Assembly (NCBI GenBank): GCA_023423675.1
Contig: JAFAFD010000207.1
Coordinates: 1-8,414 of the forward strand
Direction of reading: 5' to 3'
Origin: Pseudomonadota bacterium
Lineage (GTDB): Bacteria; Pseudomonadota; Gammaproteobacteria; Xanthomonadales; Xanthomonadaceae
DNA: 8,414 nt
The translations under genes and the position numbers were made by a program. The notes beneath the pieces are model-generated. The model did not search any database and had not been told where the DNA came from. It saw nothing but the letters and a program-made list of their open reading frames with translations. Of the stretch, positions 5,947 to 8,414 are shown piece after piece. How positions within the stretch are numbered: position 1 is the first letter of the stretch; every line of letters begins with the position of its first letter.

Positions 5947-6705
5947 CAGGACGCACAGTGGTACTACGCCAACAGCAGCCAGCGCGAGGGGCCGGTCGAC
6001 CTGGCCGGCCTGCGGCAGCTGCAGGCCGAGGGCAGGGTAGGGGCCGCCACCCTGCTCTGGTGCGAGGGCATGCCGACCTGGCGCCCGCTGGCCGAACTCG
6101 ACCCGCCGCCCCAGACGGCCGACGTCGCCGCCCCGGCGGTTGTCGTCGACCGTGGGATCGATGACCCCTACCGCGCGCCCGACACGGCGCCGGCGCTGCT
6201 GGCGGGCCCCGCGCAGGACAGCCAGCCGTTGGAAGGCGAGATGGCGTTATATGCCGCCGTGGTCGGCCGCAACTTCGCGGTCTACCGGCGGCGCTGGCGG
6301 CTGGACCAGGGTGTGCCCCGTGCGTCCGGCACCTGGCACTGGCCCGCGTTCCTGGTCGGCCTGCCGTGGATGATGTACCGGCGCATGTACCGGGTGGCGA
6401 TGCTGTGGATCGCCGTGCTGGTGGCCAGCAGCGTGGCCGAAGCCCTGCTCGACGTGCCGGAGGCCTTCTCGTCCATCTCAAGCCTGGCGCTGGGCGTCAC
6501 CGCCGGCGTGTTCGCCAATCACTGGTACCTGCGGCATTGCCAGCGCCAGATCGCCCAGGCCCGCGCGCTGGCCGGCAACGACCCGGCCGCGCTGCAGAAG
6601 GAACTGGCCCGGCGTGGGGGCGTCAGCTGGCTGGGCCTGGTGCTCAGCCTTGCTGCGGTCCTGCTGCTGCTGGTGGGCCTGTCGTTCCTGCCGTCGTCCT
6701 ATTGA
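5944..6705 (+). CDS. GYF_2 / DUF2628 domain membrane protein
   Basis: The 253-residue product has two recognisable parts. The N-terminus (about 1-53: QWYYANSSQREGPVDLAGL ... WCEGMPTWRPLAEL) is a GYF_2 domain, a small fold with W-Y-Y and G-P-V signatures, thought to bind proline-rich peptides and common at the cytoplasmic end of bacterial membrane proteins. After a Pro/Ala-rich linker (54-95), the segment FAVYRRRWRLDQG ... WHWPAFLVGLPWMMYRRMYRVAMLW (111-155) matches DUF2628, with its FxxYxxxW and Trp-Pro-Ala-Phe/Tyr-Arg-Arg-Met-Tyr pattern. Hydrophobic segments lie at about 134-144, 151-170, 180-196 and 228-250, so it is probably an inner-membrane protein with three or four spans. The function is unknown. 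It is 31 bp downstream of the mutarotase with a good Shine-Dalgarno sequence, and its stop codon overlaps the 3' end of the convergent benE. Confidence 0.85.
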   Translation: MQDAQWYYANSSQREGPVDLAGLRQLQAEGRVGAATLLWCEGMPTWRPLAELDPPPQTADVAAPAVVVDRGIDDPYRAPDTAPALLAGPAQDSQPLEGEMALYAAVVGRNFAVYRRRWRLDQGVPRASGTWHWPAFLVGLPWMMYRRMYRVAMLWIAVLVASSVAEALLDVPEAFSSISSLALGVTAGVFANHWYLRHCQRQIAQARALAGNDPAALQKELARRGGVSWLGLVLSLAAVLLLLVGLSFLPSSY

Positions 6706-7889
6706 GCCTGCACCCGCGGGCGCAGTACCAGCAGGCACAGCGAGCCGGCCACAAGGCCCCAGAATGCGGAGCCGATGCCGGCCAGTGACACGCCGGAGGC
6801 GGTGACCAGGAAGGTGACCAGGGCCGCTTCGCGGTCACGTTCCACGGCCAGGGCGCTGGCCAGGCTGTTGCCGATCGTACCGAACAGGGCGATGCCGGCT
6901 ACGCAGGCGACCAGTTCCCTGGGGAAGGCGGCGAACAGCGCCGCCACCGTTGCGCCGAACAGGCCGATCACGACATAGAAGGCGCCAGCGGCCATGGCCG
7001 CGGTATAGCGGCGCGCGGGGTCCTCATGGGCGTCGCGGCCCATGCAGATTGCCGCAGTGATTGCCGCCAGGTTCAGTGCATAGGCGCCGAAGGGAGCCAG
7101 CAGCGTATTGACCACGCCGATCCAGCCGATCACCGGCGAAATGGGCGCGCTGTAACCAGAGGCGCGCATCACCGCCACTCCGGGGATGTTCTGCGAGGCC
7201 ATGGTGACCACGAACAGGGGCAGGGCGATGCCGGCCACCGCCTGCCAGGACAGCGAGGGCGTGACCCAGTGCGGGGTGGCCAGCTGCAGGTGCAGGTCCT
7301 GCGCATGCAGCAGGCCACGGCTGGCAGCGATGATGATGCCGACCAGCAGGGTGGCGATCACCGCATAGCGTGGGAACAGGCGTCGCCCGGTCAGCCAGGT
7401 GGCGAACATCGCCAGGGCGAGCACGACCTGGGTGTTCATCGCCACGAACACATCCAGGCCGAAGCGCAGCAGCACGCCGGCCAGCATGCCCGCCGCCAGC
7501 GCCATCGGCACGCGCTGCATCAGCCGGGCGAAGATGCCCGAGAAGCCGGCGATCAAGCCCAGCACCGCCGCGAGCAGGAATGCACCCGTGGCCTCGGACA
7601 GCGAGGCGCCACCGGCACCCACCACCAGCATTGCCGCACCCGGGGTCGACCAGGCGGTGACCACGGGCACGCGGTAGCGCAGTGAGAGACCAATACAGGT
7701 GACGCCCATGCCCAGGCCAAGCGCCCACATCCATGACGCGATCTGCACCTGGTCGGCGCCGACGGCCTGTGCGGCCTGGAACACGATCACCGCCGAACTG
7801 GCGAAGCCCACCAACACCGTGATGAAGCCGGCCACGATTGCCGGTACCGAAAGATCGCGCCACCACACCTGTCTGACCTGCGTGCCCAT
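6699..7889 (-). CDS. benE: Benzoate/H+ symporter family protein BenE
   Basis: This encodes a 396-residue polytopic membrane protein, the usual length for BenE (about 390-400), with roughly twelve hydrophobic segments. The hallmark VVTAWSTPGAAML (76-88) is present, as are the N-terminal SVPAIVAGFITVLVGFASSA (14-33) and later segments such as VTMASQNIPGVAVMRASGY. The family takes up benzoate with protons across the inner membrane. No benzoate catabolic genes (benABCD, catA) are beside it, so the substrate is inferred from family only and may be another aromatic acid or a purine-like compound. I chose the ATG at 7889, preceded by a purine-rich AGAAGAGA a few bases upstream. In-frame ATGs at 7910, 7922 and 7997 would add Cys/Arg-rich, non-family residues. 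Its stop (TAG, 6699-6701) lies within the end of the convergent DUF2628 gene. It points away from the rRNA operon. Confidence 0.88.
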   Translation of the reverse strand: MGTQVRQVWWRDLSVPAIVAGFITVLVGFASSAVIVFQAAQAVGADQVQIASWMWALGLGMGVTCIGLSLRYRVPVVTAWSTPGAAMLVVGAGGASLSEATGAFLLAAVLGLIAGFSGIFARLMQRVPMALAAGMLAGVLLRFGLDVFVAMNTQVVLALAMFATWLTGRRLFPRYAVIATLLVGIIIAASRGLLHAQDLHLQLATPHWVTPSLSWQAVAGIALPLFVVTMASQNIPGVAVMRASGYSAPISPVIGWIGVVNTLLAPFGAYALNLAAITAAICMGRDAHEDPARRYTAAMAAGAFYVVIGLFGATVAALFAAFPRELVACVAGIALFGTIGNSLASALAVERDREAALVTFLVTASGVSLAGIGSAFWGLVAGSLCLLVLRPRVQAQ

Positions 7890-7901
7890 CGTTGTCTCTT
7901 C

Positions 7902-7921
7902 TGTATGCATCCGTACATACA
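7902..7921 (-). promoter_or_regulatory. Inverted repeat upstream of benE (possible operator)
   Basis: TGTATG (7902-7907) and CATACA (7916-7921) form a dyad with an 8-base centre, 13 bp upstream of the benE ATG. Read on the minus strand it overlaps a weak -10-like TATGTA (7918-7923), with TTGCGC (7942-7947) 18 bp upstream as a poor -35. A repressor operator over the benE promoter would look like this, but no regulator gene is in the window, so the role is inferred. Confidence 0.4.
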
Positions 7922-7928
7922 TAGCGCT

Positions 7929-7964
7929 TGCGGCGTTGACCGCGCAACGCGCGGCAACGCCGCA
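7929..7964. repeat. Long perfect-arm hairpin between benE and the rRNA promoters
   Basis: TGCGGCGTTG (7929-7938) pairs perfectly with CAACGCCGCA (7955-7964). After one bulged A (7939), CCGCG (7940-7944) pairs with CGCGG (7950-7954), leaving a 5-base loop, CAACG. That makes 15 bp with a single bulge. No T-run follows on either strand, so it is not a standard intrinsic terminator. It lies upstream of benE and 67 bp before the first rRNA promoter. Confidence 0.6.
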
Positions 7965-7972
7965 GGGATGCC

Positions 7973-7984
7973 GGCACGCGTGCC
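7973..7984. repeat. 12-bp perfect palindrome GGCACGCGTGCC
   Basis: GGCACG and CGTGCC (7973-7984) are exact inverted copies with no spacer. GTGCC (7980-7984) can alternatively pair with GGCAC (7991-7995) around ATGCAC. It belongs to the same dyad-rich stretch as the hairpin at 7929-7964. It may be a protein-binding site or GC-rich chance; no function can be assigned. Confidence 0.35.
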
Positions 7985-8019
7985 ATGCACGGCACACGCG
8001 ATGCGATTGTCATCTTCCT

Positions 8020-8058
8020 GAAAAAAAGGGTTGACGAATTCTGCAGGATCTCTAGAAT
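8020..8058 (+). promoter_or_regulatory. rRNA operon promoter P1
   Basis: TTGACG (-35, 8031-8036) and TAGAAT (-10, 8053-8058) are separated by 16 bp. An A-tract (8021-8027) directly upstream of the -35 resembles a proximal UP element for the RNA polymerase alpha subunit. This is the first of three tandem promoters reading toward the right edge. An inverted repeat GAATTCT (8036-8042) / AGAATTC (8054-8060) spans its spacer. Confidence 0.75.
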
Positions 8059-8073
8059 TCGCTCCCTTGCTGC

Positions 8074-8104
8074 GGCGTGGCAACTTCCTCGGAAGCGATA
8101 CGCC
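8074..8104 (+). other. Hairpin in the P1 leader
   Basis: GGCGT (8074-8078) pairs with ACGCC (8100-8104), enclosing a CTTC/GAAG hairpin (8084-8087 with 8092-8095, loop CUCG). It would form only in transcripts from P1. No T-tract follows. Confidence 0.35.
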
Positions 8105-8148
8105 AACAGCGACGCCACACCGGCGAACGAGTTGATCGAACGAAGGTG

Positions 8149-8176
8149 TTGACGGACTCGAAAAGTCCGGCATAAT
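8149..8176 (+). promoter_or_regulatory. rRNA operon promoter P2
   Basis: TTGACG (8149-8154), a 16-bp spacer and CATAAT (8171-8176) are followed by the GC-rich AGGCGGCTCGC. GC-rich discriminators between the -10 and +1 are typical of stringently controlled (ppGpp/DksA-repressed) rRNA promoters. The spacer contains an exact inverted repeat, CGGACT-CGAAA-AGTCCG (8153-8169). Confidence 0.8.
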
Positions 8177-8197
8177 AGGCGGCTCGCAACGACGAAA

Positions 8198-8209
8198 GAC
8201 CTTCGGGTC
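8198..8209 (+). other. cUUCGg tetraloop hairpin 1 (between P2 and P3)
   Basis: GACC-TTCG-GGTC (8198-8209) forms a 4-bp stem closed by the very stable C(UUCG)G tetraloop. It begins about 15 nt after the predicted P2 start, so only transcripts from P1 and P2 contain it. Confidence 0.55.
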
Positions 8210-8235
8210 CAACGACGAAGCAGCATCGGCAACAA

Positions 8236-8254
8236 CGTCCACTTCGGTGAGACG
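8236..8254 (+). other. cUUCGg tetraloop hairpin 2 (between P2 and P3)
   Basis: CGTC-CAC-TTCG-GTG-A-GACG (8236-8254) forms 7 bp with one bulged A (8250), again closed by C(UUCG)G. It ends 16 bp before the P3 -35 box. It has no adjacent T-tract, so it is not a classical terminator. Confidence 0.55.
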
Positions 8255-8260
8255 GCCTTG

Positions 8261-8298
8261 AAAAAAGGTGTTGACGAAGCGGAAAAACCGGCTATAAT
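8261..8298 (+). promoter_or_regulatory. rRNA operon promoter P3 (strongest consensus)
   Basis: TTGACG (8271-8276), a 16-bp spacer and a perfect TATAAT (8293-8298) are followed by the GC-rich GGGCGGCTCGC discriminator. An A-tract (8261-8266) lies just upstream of the -35, as in P1. The predicted start is near 8305. It is the best match to consensus of the three and the nearest to the rRNA genes. Confidence 0.88.
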
Positions 8299-8360
8299 GG
8301 GCGGCTCGCTACGACGGAAACGTTGCAGCATACGGGAACGGCGCTGAGGCCACTTCCCCG

Positions 8361-8371
8361 GATCTTTGAAA
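8361..8371 (+). promoter_or_regulatory. boxA-like antitermination site
   Basis: GATCTTTGAAA (8361-8371) matches the rRNA boxA core (E. coli TGCTCTTTAACA) at 8 of 11 aligned positions, including the TCTTT block. BoxA RNA is bound by NusB-NusE and assembles the rRNA antitermination complex. Confidence 0.7.
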
Positions 8372-8377
8372 GTATGC

Positions 8378-8402
8378 GCAGGTATATTGTGAAGGCGCCT
8401 GC
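8378..8402 (+). other. rRNA leader hairpin after boxA
   Basis: GCAGG (8378-8382) pairs with CCTGC (8398-8402) around a 15-base loop. Its position right after boxA matches the conserved stem-loop of gammaproteobacterial rrn leaders, thought to act with boxA in antitermination and in early 16S folding. Confidence 0.55.
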
Positions 8403-8414
8403 AGGAAGGATGAC

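Larger units (their letters stand above)
8143..8320 (+). repeat. Direct repeat carrying P2 and P3
   Basis: The segments 8143-8197 and 8265-8320 are similar copies offset by 122 bp. Shared blocks are AAGGTGTTGACG at the -35, ATAAT at the -10, GGCGGCTCGC just after it, and ACGACG downstream. The tandem rRNA promoters probably arose by duplication of one promoter unit or are kept alike by shared selection. Confidence 0.7.
8305..8414 (+). other. 5' leader of a ribosomal RNA operon (16S lies beyond the window)
   Basis: Downstream of P3 no coding frame is visible, but two rRNA-leader features are: a boxA-like site and, seven bases later, a hairpin whose loop (ATTGTGAAGGCG) resembles the ATTCGTGTGGG-type loop following boxA in other gammaproteobacterial rrn leaders. 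With three tandem strong promoters, this marks the start of an rrn operon. The 16S 5' end has not been reached at base 8414. Confidence 0.8.

Noticed and set aside
8036..8060. Cluster of EcoRI, PstI, XbaI and EcoRI sites resembling a cloning polylinker
   Set aside because: The order and spacing do not match a common vector polylinker that I recognise, the flanks are continuous rRNA-promoter sequence, and the bases double as the spacer and -10 of P1. Chance is the simpler explanation.
7024..8331. 435-codon minus-strand frame spanning the rRNA promoters and benE
   Set aside because: It crosses three consensus promoters and is out of frame with benE. The part over benE is its shadow.
8305..8414. 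Start of the 16S rRNA gene inside the window
   Set aside because: The conserved 16S 5' sequence (AGAGTTTGATC) is not present. Only the leader features are seen before the right edge.

Overview
The window is GC-rich bacterial chromosome, most likely from a Stenotrophomonas species (Xanthomonadaceae). The grounds are the strong G/C third-position bias, the gene content, and a GTAG-headed 23-nt stem-loop after egtD. That stem-loop has the form of the SMAG-type REP elements known from Stenotrophomonas maltophilia. No phage, plasmid, IS or CRISPR features are visible, and the gene content looks like core genome.

Layout, left to right. A minus-strand TSUP/YfcA-type membrane transporter (85-897) is divergent, across 49 bp, from a small SEC-C zinc-motif protein of the YchJ family (947-1339). 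A two-gene ergothioneine operon follows: egtB (1410-2681), a sulfoxide synthase, overlaps egtD (2678-3658), a histidine trimethyltransferase, by ATGA. The SMAG-like repeat begins 2 bp after the egtD stop. Next is one long open frame (3738-5912) that joins a secreted MltB-type lytic transglycosylase with a peptidoglycan-binding domain to a complete D-hexose-6-phosphate mutarotase (YeaD family), with no stop codon between them. An internal GTG with a Shine-Dalgarno-like sequence (5037) may be the true start of the mutarotase. A GYF_2/DUF2628 membrane protein (5944-6705) follows closely. Its stop overlaps the stop of a convergent minus-strand benzoate/H+ symporter gene, benE (6699-7889).

The last 525 bp (7890-8414) hold no gene. 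The part next to benE has several strong inverted repeats. The rest is the promoter and leader region of a ribosomal RNA operon reading off the right edge: three tandem sigma70 promoters, all TTGACG with 16-bp spacing, with GC-rich discriminators clearest in P2 and P3, then two cUUCGg hairpins between P2 and P3, a boxA-like antitermination site and a leader hairpin. The 16S gene itself lies beyond the window.

Functionally, the clear multi-gene unit is egtBD (thiol-histidine antioxidant synthesis). The genes for the remaining steps are not here. The most unusual point is the in-frame joining of a periplasmic cell-wall enzyme to a cytoplasmic sugar-phosphate enzyme. The rest is ordinary, and I see no convincing new multi-gene system.
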